Shown one piece after another: positions 32,390-40,870 of a DNA stretch of 64,000 nt. The stretch is from Burkholderia sp. Ax-1724 (GTDB lineage: Bacteria; Pseudomonadota; Gammaproteobacteria; Burkholderiales; Burkholderiaceae), in assembly GCF_011752995.1 (NCBI RefSeq), contig NZ_VWWL01000004.1, forward strand, positions 248,001-312,000, in the 5' to 3' direction. Both the position numbers and the translations under genes were made by a program. Numbering within the stretch: position 1 is the first letter of the stretch; every line of letters starts with the position of its first letter. The notes below the pieces were generated by a model that had not been told where the DNA came from, did not search any database, and worked only from the letters and a program-made list of their open reading frames with translations.

Positions 32390-32442
32390 GAAGGACCTGA
32401 AAGTCTGACGTGGACGGGAAGCAGCGGTTTAAAAACGCTATC

Positions 32443-32466
32443 GTAATATATGCGCGGTTATAGCGG
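32443..32466. promoter_or_regulatory. Candidate ModE operator upstream of modA
   Basis: The 24-base segment reads CGTAATATA-N6-GTTATAGCG, close to the E. coli ModE consensus CGnTATATA-N6-TATATAnCG. A CGCTAT just outside (32437-32442) also pairs with ATAGCG (32461-32466). Its place upstream of modABC is where ModE represses in other bacteria. Confidence 0.6.
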
Positions 32467-32585
32467 TGTGCGCATGACCGGCGATCGAGGCTGACGCTTC
32501 ATTTTCGGCGTGCAGCGCTCGTGGATCGGGACAGGATCGGCGGGGAACCGGGAACTGCGAGGAACGCTCGCAGCAAACCCGAAGA

Positions 32586-32604
32586 GAGCGGCGCCGTGCC
32601 GCTC
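32586..32604 (-). terminator. Hairpin at the end of the PAP2 gene
   Basis: GAGCGGC (32586-32592) pairs with GCCGCTC (32598-32604) around a 5-base loop, touching the stop codon of the PAP2 gene. Only a weak T-rich stretch follows on the minus strand. A plausible but weak terminator. Confidence 0.4.
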
Positions 32605-33304
32605 AGACGTGAGACGCGTGCTGCGGCGCGAGCGTATTGAGCGTTTGCGACAGCGGCAGGCTGGCCGGACGAATCTCGCGCGCGGCCTTCCACTTGGCGC
32701 GGATGAACGGCCGGTCGTGGCCGGACACCTTCAGCGCGATATGCGTGACCCAGCGCTGTGTCGGCACATGCACGTCGTGCATCGCGATGGCGAGCACCAT
32801 CATGCTGACGGCGACTGGCAGCGCTGCGAGGCGCCCCGGCTCGGCATTCCACGCGATGCGCACGAACAGCAGCGCCGCGAGCGCGCCGACGATGCAGCCG
32901 GTGACCGCTTCGGACGGCGAATGCGCGCTCAGCACGACGCGCGACAAGCCCACCGCGATGCCGGCGGCCAGCCCCGCCAGCACGCCGAGCAGACGGATGG
33001 CGGGCCGCGCGGGCAACAGCATCAGGAACATCGCGACCGGGTAGACCGCCGTGGACAGCGTCGCGTGGCCGCTGACGCCAGTGAAATCGAGTTCCCGCAC
33101 GCCGACGCCCCAGCCGAGGAAGGCCAGCTTGGTCACCGTCACGATGCCGATGGCCGCGCCGAGCAGCAGCAGCCAGCCGGCCGCGAGCCGCCACGAGTAG
33201 CCGACCGCCAGCCAGAGTGCGATGGCGAACGCGAGCGGCAGCGTGAGGCCGGCGCCGCCGAGGCTGGTAATCGAATACCACAGGTGGATCGGTAAGTCGG
33301 GCAT
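32603..33304 (-). CDS. PAP2-superfamily phosphatase (membrane)
   Basis: 233-residue protein with about six hydrophobic segments and PAP2 motifs: GVSGHATLSTAVYPV (motif with catalytic His) and SRVVLSAHSPSEAVTG (third motif, where the usual Asp is Glu). The first KxxxxxxRP motif is not clear. Likely a phospholipid or undecaprenyl-pyrophosphate-type phosphatase of the inner membrane. The ATG at 33304 begins MPDLPIHLWYSIT. The gene is divergent from the esterase gene. Confidence 0.82.
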   Translation of the reverse strand: MPDLPIHLWYSITSLGGAGLTLPLAFAIALWLAVGYSWRLAAGWLLLLGAAIGIVTVTKLAFLGWGVGVRELDFTGVSGHATLSTAVYPVAMFLMLLPARPAIRLLGVLAGLAAGIAVGLSRVVLSAHSPSEAVTGCIVGALAALLFVRIAWNAEPGRLAALPVAVSMMVLAIAMHDVHVPTQRWVTHIALKVSGHDRPFIRAKWKAAREIRPASLPLSQTLNTLAPQHASHV

Positions 33305-33725
33305 GGCTAAAGTGCGACGTGGGCCGCGTGAAATGAGGTGGGTGGGTAGCCGAACCGGCGCGCGGCCGGCACGGACGCCGCTTTCGCCCGGGTCGGGACC
33401 TTCGGCATTAACCGCCAGTATAGACGGGTGTCGCTCGCCGGTCTTGCCGCGCACCGCGCATTTACGCGCCAAATGTTGGCTGGCGAACGGGACGTCGTGC
33501 CAGCTTGCGCGGTGCTTACCGGGTGCCTGTCGTGGACGTCGACGAGCAGCGGTTAGGGTTCGACGGCAGGATGGCAACAAGGTTCGCCGGAGAGAAAATC
33601 GGACTCGGCATGATTGTCAGTCTTCGGCAACGCATGAAAAATGATGTTATTGTGCATTGCACAACTTCGTGTGAACTCGCGTTTTTCGCCGGTTTGCACT
33701 GTCCCTTTTTGCGAGGTTATCGCCG
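33305..33725. promoter_or_regulatory. Divergent PAP2/esterase intergenic region
   Basis: 421 bases with no gene I can support. The left half is GC-rich; the part from about 33620 to 33725 is clearly more AT-rich and should hold the esterase promoter together with the palindrome at 33650-33664. Confidence 0.5.
33650..33664. promoter_or_regulatory. TTGTGCA-T-TGCACAA palindrome, PhaR-like site
   Basis: A perfect 15-base palindrome 62 bases upstream of the PHB-depolymerase-type esterase start. PhaR, the regulator of polyhydroxybutyrate granule genes, binds TGC/GCA-rich palindromes in other proteobacteria, so the context suggests control by PHB status. Inference only. Confidence 0.5.
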
Positions 33726-34892
33726 ATGGCAAAAAGCCTATCGAAAATCTGGCTGCGCGGTTTGAAGCGCCTGCTCGCGATTCAAACCGAACATGCGCAA
33801 AAGTCCACCCGACGCGCGCCGGCGCGACCCGTGCGCGCCGCCGCCAACAAACCGTCGAGCAAGGCTCGTCCGCTCAAGCCGGCCGACGCGCTGCGCACGC
33901 CCGTGAAGCGCGAGTCGCGCGTGCGGCCGCGCGCGGCCGCGTGGGCGAGCGGCTCGTGGACGCGCTCGTTCCACTCCGCGCCGGTGGCGCCGGGGCGGCT
34001 CGTCAATCATCTGCAGTACGGGCTGTATGTGCCGTCGGGCCATGCGCTGGAAGCGATGCCGCTCGTCGTGATGCTGCACGGCTGCACGCAATCCATCGAC
34101 GAATTCGCCGAGGGCACGCGCATGAATCTGCTCGCCGATCGCTACGGCTTTGCGGTGGTGTACCCGGAGCAGTCGAAGCACGCGCACTCGCACCGCTGCT
34201 GGCACTGGTACGACGCCAGCGACAGCGCGGGCGGCGCCGAGGCGCGCGCGGTGGTGTCGCTCGTCGACGAGCTCGTCGCGCAGCATGGTTTCGACCGGGA
34301 GCGCGTCTACGTGGCCGGGATTTCCGCGGGCGCGGGCCTGACGGCGCTGCTGGCGCTCAACTATCCGGATCGTTTCGCCGCGGTCGCGCTGCATTCCGGC
34401 CCCGCAATCGGCGAGGCCCGCTCGGGCATCGCCGCCATGGACGTGATGCGGCGCGGCGTGCGCCGCGAACCGGCCGAGCTCGTCGACGAAATGACGGACG
34501 TTGCGCAATATCCGGGCATGCCGGCGCTCATCATCCACGGCGACGCCGATCACGTGGTCGCGCCCGTCAACGCGGACCAGCTGGCGGCGCAGTTCCTGCG
34601 TCTGAACCGTCTCGTCGACGCCGACGGCGCACGCCGGGCCGGCGAAATGCGCGAAGACCGCAAGGGCGGCGTAGTGATGCGCGACTATCTGCGCGGCGGC
34701 CGGCGTGTGGTGCGGGTGTGCCGTGTGCAGGGGCTCGGCCACGCATGGGCGGGCGGCGACGACGCATTGCCGTTCCATTCCGCCAAAGGTCCGGACGCGA
34801 GCGCCATGCTGTGGGAGTTTTTCAGGCATCAGCGCCGCACGGATGCGGGACGTGCCGTGGAAGGCCTGGCGGCGTCGTCGGCCGGGAGATGA
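33726..34892 (+). CDS. PHB-depolymerase-family esterase
   Basis: 388-residue alpha/beta-hydrolase of the extracellular-type PHB depolymerase/acetyl-xylan esterase family. Oxyanion region VVMLHGCTQS, nucleophile elbow GISAG with S200, acid in HGDADHVVAP and His in GLGHAWAGG are all seen. The first 75 residues are strongly basic and Ala/Pro-rich with no signal peptide, so it may act inside the cell on PHB granules or on other polyesters. The substrate is not certain. The PhaR-like palindrome upstream supports a PHB link. Confidence 0.88.
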   Translation: MAKSLSKIWLRGLKRLLAIQTEHAQKSTRRAPARPVRAAANKPSSKARPLKPADALRTPVKRESRVRPRAAAWASGSWTRSFHSAPVAPGRLVNHLQYGLYVPSGHALEAMPLVVMLHGCTQSIDEFAEGTRMNLLADRYGFAVVYPEQSKHAHSHRCWHWYDASDSAGGAEARAVVSLVDELVAQHGFDRERVYVAGISAGAGLTALLALNYPDRFAAVALHSGPAIGEARSGIAAMDVMRRGVRREPAELVDEMTDVAQYPGMPALIIHGDADHVVAPVNADQLAAQFLRLNRLVDADGARRAGEMREDRKGGVVMRDYLRGGRRVVRVCRVQGLGHAWAGGDDALPFHSAKGPDASAMLWEFFRHQRRTDAGRAVEGLAASSAGR

Positions 34893-34929
34893 CACCGGAA
34901 GCGCGCCTCGAAAATGAGTAGTAGCGCGA

Positions 34930-34968
34930 AACTAGGGTTTTCCCTATAATACGGGTTATCCCTTAGTT
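34930..34968 (+). promoter_or_regulatory. Promoter with double GGG-N4-CCC element before the DUF3563 gene
   Basis: GGGTTTTCCC (34935-34944) and GGGTTATCCC (34953-34962) are repeated 18 bases apart, and the -10-like TATAAT (34945-34950) lies between them. The outer flanks AACTA and TTAGTT extend the whole into an imperfect palindrome. A regulator bound here would cover the -10 region. It lies about 32 bases before the DUF3563 ATG. Confidence 0.5.
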
Positions 34969-35000
34969 GTAACGCACAGCCTTCATTTCCGAGGTCGACC

Positions 35001-35183
35001 ATGTATCTGCTTAGCCGCCTGTTCCTGTTTCTGACCAAATCGCCGGACCAACTCGCAAAAGAGCGCGCCGACGACTACCTCTCCGAAGCGACCGATCTCT
35101 ACGATCTCGAATTCCGCATGCGCAAACTGGACCGCGAAGGCAGCGTGCGCCAGCCGTCGTGGATGAGCCAGCACTACGGCTAA
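35001..35183 (+). CDS. DUF3563 family small protein
   Basis: 60-residue protein of unknown function found widely in Burkholderiaceae. It has an N-terminal hydrophobic stretch (YLLSRLFLFL) then a charged helix ending RQPSWMSQHYG. Composition and size resemble the DUF1127 small proteins. The promoter with tandem GGG-N4-CCC elements suggests tight regulation. The ATG at 35001 follows CCGAGG. Confidence 0.85.
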   Translation: MYLLSRLFLFLTKSPDQLAKERADDYLSEATDLYDLEFRMRKLDREGSVRQPSWMSQHYG

Positions 35184-35213
35184 GCAGGCGCGAGCGTCGC
35201 GATAGTCGGAAAA

Positions 35214-35241
35214 ACATCGGCGTGTGGTGAGGCGCCGATGT
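35214..35241 (-). terminator. Terminator of tspO
   Basis: ACATCGGCG (35214-35222) pairs with CGCCGATGT (35233-35241); on the minus strand the hairpin is followed by a run of T (complement of AAAA at 35210-35213). Terminates tspO, and as the + strand hairpin may also end the DUF3563 transcript. Confidence 0.7.
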
Positions 35242-35341
35242 GCGGGGCGAGCCGCTCAGGTATCGCGAACCGCCACGGGTTTTTCAGCGTAGTTGCCGCC
35301 GGGCAGCCTGCGCGCCCAACGCCCAACCAATCGGCTCCGCG

Positions 35342-35806
35342 TCAAGCAGCCGGATTCAACTGCCAGAGCGCGTAATTCAGTAGCGCCGCGTACGCGACCC
35401 AGATCACGTACGGCATCAGCATCACACCGGCCAGGCGGTCCCGTCGCCAGAAGACGCCGGTCAGCATAACGATCAGCACCAGCAGAATCACGATATCGGT
35501 TAATGCCATTTCCGGCCGATGCAGACCGAAGAATAGCCACATCCACGCGGCGTTGAACACCAACTGAACCACCCACAGGACGATTGCCGCGCTCAGGCCA
35601 TCGCGCTTCCATACGCGCCACGCGGAAAACGCCATCAGCACGTAGAGTACGCTCCAGACCGGCGGGAAGACCCAGTTCGGCGGATTGAACGCGGGCTTTT
35701 GCAGTCCCGCGTACCAGGCCTCCGGCAAGGACAGGCTCGCGGCCCAGCCGGCCGCAAGCGTCAGAATCAGAAACACGAGCAGCGACGGCAGACGGCGCAT
35801 CTTCAT
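35342..35806 (-). CDS. tspO: TspO/MBR family membrane protein
   Basis: 154-residue, five-helix membrane protein of the tryptophan-rich sensory protein/benzodiazepine-receptor family, which binds tetrapyrroles and may handle porphyrin or oxidative stress. Family motifs KPAFNPPNWVFPPVWSVLYVLMA (core NPPNWVFPPVW) and NAAWMWLFFG are present, with Trp at the expected places. It lies 38 bases downstream of the photolyase gene on the same strand and may be cotranscribed with it. Confidence 0.94.
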   Translation of the reverse strand: MKMRRLPSLLVFLILTLAAGWAASLSLPEAWYAGLQKPAFNPPNWVFPPVWSVLYVLMAFSAWRVWKRDGLSAAIVLWVVQLVFNAAWMWLFFGLHRPEMALTDIVILLVLIVMLTGVFWRRDRLAGVMLMPYVIWVAYAALLNYALWQLNPAA

Positions 35807-35844
35807 CCCTCCAGGCGTTTTTCTTCAATGATGTAAGCGGGCAC

Positions 35845-37344
35845 TCACTTGCCGAAACGGGCCAGTGTACGCAGGCGCGCCTGCGCATGATCGACGATCG
35901 GCTCGGGATAATTCCCGCCCAGCACCACGCCGAATTCCGCCAGCCGTTCCGCGCCCGCCAGCCACGGCGCGTGAATCCATTTTGCCGGCAGCTTCGTAAG
36001 CTGCGGGAGATAGCGTTGGATAAAGCGCCCATCCGGGTCGAATTTTTCGGATTGCGTGACCGGGTTGAAGATGCGGAAGTACGGCTGCGCGTCGCAGCCC
36101 GTTGATGCCGCCCACTGCCAGCCGCCATTGTTCGCGGAGAAATCGAAGTCGTTGAGCCGATCGGCGAAATAGCGTTCGCCGCGGCGCCAGTCCACGCCGA
36201 GATCCTTCGTGAGGAAACTCGCCGTCACCATTCGCAAGCGGTTGTGCATGTAGCCGGTGCGGTTCAGTTGCAGCATGGCCGCGTCGACGAGCGGATAGCC
36301 GGTGCGGCCGTCGCACCACGCGGCGAATGCGGCGTCGGCTGCGGGGCCTTGTTCCCAGCGCAACTGCTCGTATTCCGGCTTGAACGAGGTGCCCTTTGCG
36401 AGGCGCGGATGATGCGCGAGGATCATGAAATAGAAATCGCGCCAGATCAGTTCGGAGAGCCACGTCGCCGCGCCTTGTCCGTCGGGCTGTAGCGACGTTT
36501 CGTAGGCGAGCCGCGCGAGCGTGCGGATCGACACCGTGCCGAAGCGCAGATGCACTGACAGATAGCTCGGCCCCTTCGCGGCGGGAAAATCGCGCCGCTC
36601 GGCATAGCTGTCGATGCGCGTCAGGAAGTCGTCGAGCAAATGCCGGGCGCCGCTCATGCCGGCGGGCAGCTTCAGGTCTGCGAGATTGCTCGGTGCGAAA
36701 CCGAGCTGGCCGAGCGTGGGTAATTGCCGGTCGAGCTTGCGCGGCAGCGCCGCGAGGTGCTTCGCGTAGGCTTCCACGGGGTAGGGCTTCAGGTCGAATG
36801 CATCGAGTTGTTTGAGCCACGCGTTCCTGTACGGCGTGAACACCGTGAACGGTTTGTGCTGGCCGGTCAGCAGTTCGTCGCGCTCGAAAATCACCTGATC
36901 CTTGAACGTTAGCCACCGACGCCCCGCTTGCGCGAGGCGCACGCGCACGGTTTCGTCGCGGTCGAGCGCGACCGGTTCGTAGTCGTGATTCGCGAACACG
37001 GCATCGACGCGCAGTTCCGCGGCGAGCTTCGGCACCTGCTCGGCCGGATCGCCGTACAGCACGACGAGACCGCCGCCGTGTGCGCGCAACGCGTCGCCAA
37101 GCTCGCGCAATGACTCGAGAATGAAGTCGATGCGACGATCCGGAGCCCGCTCGCCCGGATGGCGCGCCTGCCACGCGTCGATCAACGGTTGCAGGATCGT
37201 CGTGTCGAACACGAATACGCACCAGACGCGCTCGCAATGCTTGAGCGCGTAGTACAGCGCCGCGTGGTCCGTGCTGCGCAGGTCGCGGCGGAACCAGACG
37301 AGGCCGGTATCGAAGATGTCGTTCAGGCGGCGGGCGAGTGTCAT
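35845..37344 (-). CDS. phrB: Deoxyribodipyrimidine photo-lyase
   Basis: 499-residue flavoenzyme that uses blue light to split cyclobutane pyrimidine dimers. N-terminal photolyase domain (GLVWFRRDLRSTDHAAL), C-terminal FAD-binding domain with GRTGYPLVDAAMLQL, TGYMHNRLRMVTASFL, WAASTGCDAQPYFRIFNP (each a photolyase signature). The Trp chain and FAD-site residues look intact. ATG 37344 is chosen as the start, MTLARRLNDIFDTG; an upstream extension is unsupported. The coupling with tspO hints at a light- or porphyrin-stress response. Confidence 0.95.
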   Translation of the reverse strand: MTLARRLNDIFDTGLVWFRRDLRSTDHAALYYALKHCERVWCVFVFDTTILQPLIDAWQARHPGERAPDRRIDFILESLRELGDALRAHGGGLVVLYGDPAEQVPKLAAELRVDAVFANHDYEPVALDRDETVRVRLAQAGRRWLTFKDQVIFERDELLTGQHKPFTVFTPYRNAWLKQLDAFDLKPYPVEAYAKHLAALPRKLDRQLPTLGQLGFAPSNLADLKLPAGMSGARHLLDDFLTRIDSYAERRDFPAAKGPSYLSVHLRFGTVSIRTLARLAYETSLQPDGQGAATWLSELIWRDFYFMILAHHPRLAKGTSFKPEYEQLRWEQGPAADAAFAAWCDGRTGYPLVDAAMLQLNRTGYMHNRLRMVTASFLTKDLGVDWRRGERYFADRLNDFDFSANNGGWQWAASTGCDAQPYFRIFNPVTQSEKFDPDGRFIQRYLPQLTKLPAKWIHAPWLAGAERLAEFGVVLGGNYPEPIVDHAQARLRTLARFGK

Positions 37345-37418
37345 CGAGCGCGTCGGTCGGAATGAAGGGGGCTCGAAAGCCAGTGCAGCAGATTGCGTGC
37401 CCCGTGCGCCCAATGCGT

Positions 37419-37453
37419 CAGCGCCCGCCCCTATTGTGCAGGGGCGGGCGCTG
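37419..37453 (-). terminator. Strong hairpin after ohr
   Basis: Two perfect 14-base arms (37419-37432 and 37440-37453), containing GCGCCCGCCCCT and its complement, around a 7-base loop. It lies 130 bases downstream of the ohr stop and 75 upstream of the photolyase start. No T-tract on the minus strand, but the stem is very stable. Confidence 0.55.
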
Positions 37454-37581
37454 TTCGCGAGCGCGCGAGGGTGTTGCGCCGGCGGCGCTCATTGGCGGCG
37501 TGCTTATCAGCACCATCGCCTATGCTGCCATGAGCAAAGGCCGCCGCAACGCGCAACGACTAACGCAGCGGCGAACCCAGC

Positions 37582-38001
37582 TTAAGCGACGTGCAGACGC
37601 ACCGCGACGTTGTTGCGCGTGGCGTTCGAGTACGGGCAGACCTGGTGCGCGGCATCGACCAGTTCCTGCGCCGCATCCGCGGCGAGGCCGGGCAGCGAGA
37701 TTCGCAGATCGATGTCGAGCGCGAAGCCGCCCTTGTCGTTCGGGCCGATGCCGACCTCGGCCGAGACCTGCGTGTCGGCCGGCAACGCCTGCTTGCGCTG
37801 GCCGGCGACGAACTTCATCGCGCTCAGGAAACAGGCCGAGTAGCCGGCTGCGAAGAGTTGTTCGGGGTTCGTGCCCGCTGCGCCGTTGCCGCCCAGTTCA
37901 CGCGGTGCTGCCAGCTTCACGTCCAATGCATTGTCCGACGATACTGCGCGGCCGTCGCGGCCACCGGTGCTCGTTGCGCTTGCCTTGTAGAGGATGTTCA
38001 T
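37582..38001 (-). CDS. ohr: Organic hydroperoxide resistance protein Ohr
   Basis: 139-residue thiol peroxidase of the OsmC/Ohr family that reduces fatty-acid and other organic hydroperoxides. Both reactive cysteines are present: C57 in YSACFLSAM and C122 in QVCPYSN, and the family Arg (R18) is present as well. The ATG at 38001 gives a standard Ohr length; an upstream in-frame reading is non-coding. It lies downstream of ohrR on the same strand, with its own operator at 38117-38138. Confidence 0.96.
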   Translation of the reverse strand: MNILYKASATSTGGRDGRAVSSDNALDVKLAAPRELGGNGAAGTNPEQLFAAGYSACFLSAMKFVAGQRKQALPADTQVSAEVGIGPNDKGGFALDIDLRISLPGLAADAAQELVDAAHQVCPYSNATRNNVAVRLHVA

Positions 38002-38116
38002 GGTGCTGCTCCTTAGCTGGGTTGTCAGGGTTTGCATGCTTGCCGCTTCGTGTTGCTTTCCGGTCCGGCCGGGTGGTTGCGAGGTAGTTACGAAGCGGCA
38101 TGTCGTTAAGATAGTG

Positions 38117-38138
38117 CACAAATGATTTGTGTACAAAT
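38117..38138. promoter_or_regulatory. OhrR operator upstream of ohr
   Basis: Two overlapping perfect palindromes, CACAAATGATTTGTG (38117-38131) and ATTTGTGTACAAAT (38125-38138), in an AT-rich patch about 116 bases before the ohr ATG. The TACAAAT/ATTTGT cores resemble OhrR boxes (TACAATT type) of other proteobacteria. Confidence 0.7.
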
Positions 38139-38182
38139 TAAATTTGAGCGGATACCGGAACAAGTCTTTTGCTGTGATTGCA

Positions 38183-38635
38183 CTACTGGTCCATGTAATC
38201 GTTGAGCGTCGTGCGCAAGCGTGTCAGGTCGTCGCGCAGACGCAGCAGAAAGTCCGGCGTCTGCTGGGTCGCGCAGAGAATTTCGGCAGGCACCTCGCGT
38301 GCCTGGCGCTTGAGCGCCTTGCCCGCGCTGCTGAGGCGGATATAGACGATGCGTTCATCGTCGACGCCGCGCACGCGCTCGACGAGGCCTTGCGCTTCGA
38401 GGCGCTTGAGCAGCGGTGTGACGGTGGCCGGATCGAGATTCAGGCGCGCGGCCATGTCCTTGACCGCGACGTCGTCGGCTTCCCATAGCACGAGCATGGC
38501 CAGATATTGCGGATACGTGAGTCCGAGCTTGTCGAGCAGCGGCTTGTACGCTTTCGTCATCGCAAGCGAGGTCGAGTAGAGCGCGAAGCAGAGTTGCTCG
38601 TCGAGCGTGAAAGGCAGGATGGGGCGCTGTGTCAT
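38183..38635 (-). CDS. ohrR: Organic-peroxide sensing repressor OhrR (MarR family)
   Basis: 150-residue MarR-family repressor. The reactive cysteine C16 (EQLCFALYS) and a second cysteine C121 (AEILCATQ) match the two-Cys OhrR type, in which peroxide oxidises C16 and a disulfide to the second Cys releases DNA. The winged-helix part is YPQYLAMLVLWEADDVAVKDM and following (signature VKDMAARLNLDPATVTPLLKRLE in pieces). Start ATG 38635, MTQRPILPF. Followed by ohr on the same strand. Confidence 0.95.
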   Translation of the reverse strand: MTQRPILPFTLDEQLCFALYSTSLAMTKAYKPLLDKLGLTYPQYLAMLVLWEADDVAVKDMAARLNLDPATVTPLLKRLEAQGLVERVRGVDDERIVYIRLSSAGKALKRQAREVPAEILCATQQTPDFLLRLRDDLTRLRTTLNDYMDQ

Positions 38636-38801
38636 GGTGCATCTCGGCTGAAAGAGCGTACGAATGAATTGCACGCAAACCATTGTGCCGCAAATCGATG
38701 CGGGCCGGTGAGCACAGGCAGAGGCACGGGCGGGGAGCGGCGGGTAGCGCGAAAGGCGGCCGCTAAAGCAGGAAAGCGAAGGAAAGCCGCGCGAAGAAAA
38801 C

Positions 38802-38824
38802 GCGGGCATCCCGACGATGCCCGC
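38802..38824 (-). terminator. Terminator of the thrB-BPSS1780 operon
   Basis: GCGGGCATC (38802-38810) pairs with GATGCCCGC (38816-38824). On the minus strand the stem is followed by GTTTTCTTC, a good T-rich tail, just past the stop of the membrane-protein gene. Confidence 0.75.
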
Positions 38825-38838
38825 ATGCAAGCGGTCGA

Positions 38839-39645
38839 TCAGGCCGCCGGTTTGGTCGGCAGATCCGGCGTTTGCGGTGTCTGCACGCCGAAGCAGCCGC
38901 GGTAGGTCGCGTAGAACGAGCAGTACAGCATGGTCGTGACGATCATCGTCGCGGGCATCAGGACCGCGAACGCGAAGTCGGCGGCGCCGAGCGCCTGCAT
39001 CACCGCGGACAGACCGAACGACACCAGCGTCGCGACCGCGAACCACAGCGCCACGAACACGACGAAAGCACCGCGATTGCGCCAGCAACTGACGACGCTG
39101 AAGAACATCGCCTTGACGGGCGGCACGTCGTGCCAGGCGGCGAGAATCGGCGAGAACCAGAACAGCATCGCAACCGGCACATAGAACGCGAGCGCCGTGA
39201 GCACCGCGAGCGGGATGTTGCTGTTGACGATCGCGTCCTGATCCAGCTGCGCGCCGCCGAGCATCACCTTCAGCAGCATGCCGCCGTCGGCGAGCGCGGA
39301 GCCGGCCAGCACAAGCGCCATCGCGACGACATACAGCGCGCCGAGCACGAGCAGCCGCCGCGCGACCACCGGGCCGTACGAATGAAAGCCATCCACGAGG
39401 ATGGTCGGGAACACCGGCTTGCCCGCGATCGTGTTGCGGCACGCGGCCATGAAGCCGACCGCGACGCCGGGAATGAACAGCAGCGGCAACACGCCGCCGA
39501 TCACCGGAATCTGCGAGACGAGCGTCATCACCAGCACATAGGTGAAGAACAGCGTCAGGAACGCGAGCGGATTCTTACGGAACAGCCAGATACCTTGCCG
39601 GAACCATACATAGCCGGTTTTCGCGGGGACTTCGATCAGTTGCAT
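38839..39645 (-). CDS. BPSS1780-family inner-membrane protein
   Basis: 268 residues, with about six hydrophobic segments (about 33-55, 58-75, 95-118, 145-168, 195-215, 225-248). Begins [26 protein letters not shown], of which TGYVWFRQG is a family hallmark. Named after the B. pseudomallei locus; function unknown, perhaps transport or envelope. Its start lies inside the end of thrB (10-base overlap), so the two are cotranslated; the link with threonine synthesis is unexplained. Confidence 0.85.
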   Translation of the reverse strand: MQLIEVPAKTGYVWFRQGIWLFRKNPLAFLTLFFTYVLVMTLVSQIPVIGGVLPLLFIPGVAVGFMAACRNTIAGKPVFPTILVDGFHSYGPVVARRLLVLGALYVVAMALVLAGSALADGGMLLKVMLGGAQLDQDAIVNSNIPLAVLTALAFYVPVAMLFWFSPILAAWHDVPPVKAMFFSVVSCWRNRGAFVVFVALWFAVATLVSFGLSAVMQALGAADFAFAVLMPATMIVTTMLYCSFYATYRGCFGVQTPQTPDLPTKPAA

Positions 39646-40631
39646 GAGGTAGGGATGCCTGGATGCGCGACGCCGGCGAGGCGTTCGCGCAGAATGCGTT
39701 CGAAATGGCCGGGATCGTGCGGCTTGAGCAGCTCGGCCGCGCGCGGCAGGTGAAAATCATACAGGCGCGAGACCCAGAAACGGTACGCACCCGCTCGCAG
39801 CATGTCGCCCCAGTGGCGGTTTTCCTCGGCGGTGAACGGCCGCACCGTCTGGTACGCGCGCAACAGCGCTTCGGTGCGCGCGGCGTCGAGCTTGCCGGTC
39901 GCGAGGTCGACGCACCAGTCGTTGACGGTCACCGCGACGTCGAACAGCCACTTGTCGCAACCGGCGAAATAGAAGTCGAAGAAGCCGCCGAGCCGCACTT
40001 CGTGGCCCGTATCGGGCGCCGCATGCGCGAACATCGCATTGTCGCGGAACAGGTCGGCATGGCACGGGCCTGCGGGCAGCGCCGCGTAATCGGCCGAGGC
40101 GAAGAACGCTTCCTGATGCGCGAGCTCGGACGCCAGCAACTCGCGCGGCTCGCCTTCGAGAAACGGCAGGATGGTCGGCACGGTCTCGCGCCACCACGGC
40201 AGGCTGCGCAGATTCGGCTGATAGCGCGGATAGTCGCGGCCCGCGAGGTGCATGCGCGCGAGCATCTGCCCGACTTCGACGCAGTGCTCGACGCCCGGCG
40301 CGAGTTCCGGCTTGCCTTCGAGCTTCGTCACGATGGTCGCGGGCTTGCCGAGCAGCATGCCGAACAGCGCGCCGTCGAGGCGCGGCATCGGGTCCGGCAC
40401 CGGCACGCGGTGCGCGGCGAGGTGGCGCATCAGGTCCAGATAGAAGGGCAACTGCTCGGCGGTCAGCTTTTCGAAAATCGTCAGCACGTATTCGCCGCGC
40501 GTCGTCGTCAGGAAGAAGTTGCTGTTTTCAATACCGGACGAGATGCCGCGAAGCTCGACGACATCGCCGAGATCGTAGTGACGCATCCATTCTGCGAGTT
40601 GGGATTCGTTGACAGCGGTGAAGACAGCCAT
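39636..40631 (-). CDS. thrB: Homoserine kinase ThrB (type II, APH-like)
   Basis: 331-residue kinase that makes O-phosphohomoserine for threonine synthesis. It has the aminoglycoside-phosphotransferase fold of the proteobacterial type II ThrB, not the GHMP fold of E. coli: [15 protein letters not shown] (nucleotide region), [13 protein letters not shown] (catalytic loop Asp) and GFFDFYFAG (metal-binding Asp). The start [12 protein letters not shown] is the family start. No other thr gene is in the window. Confidence 0.95.
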   Translation of the reverse strand: MAVFTAVNESQLAEWMRHYDLGDVVELRGISSGIENSNFFLTTTRGEYVLTIFEKLTAEQLPFYLDLMRHLAAHRVPVPDPMPRLDGALFGMLLGKPATIVTKLEGKPELAPGVEHCVEVGQMLARMHLAGRDYPRYQPNLRSLPWWRETVPTILPFLEGEPRELLASELAHQEAFFASADYAALPAGPCHADLFRDNAMFAHAAPDTGHEVRLGGFFDFYFAGCDKWLFDVAVTVNDWCVDLATGKLDAARTEALLRAYQTVRPFTAEENRHWGDMLRAGAYRFWVSRLYDFHLPRAAELLKPHDPGHFERILRERLAGVAHPGIPTSCN

Positions 40632-40870
40632 GCGGGAAACGTCGGATCAGGTTGCTCGGGCTGGCGCGATGCGGCCAGTGCGAAGTGTGGCGAATGGATG
40701 TTGCGAATACGGTGTCGAACGATGCGGCGGGACGCGGGCGATTCCGGCTGGACTCGCCGGCAAACAGGACAAGCGCGACGGGCGCATTGCCGCATGTAGC
40801 GCCGGAGCAACCCGCCAGCCACCGGAATCAGGCGCGGCGGCCCACGACAGCCGCGCCCACGCGCATCGGC

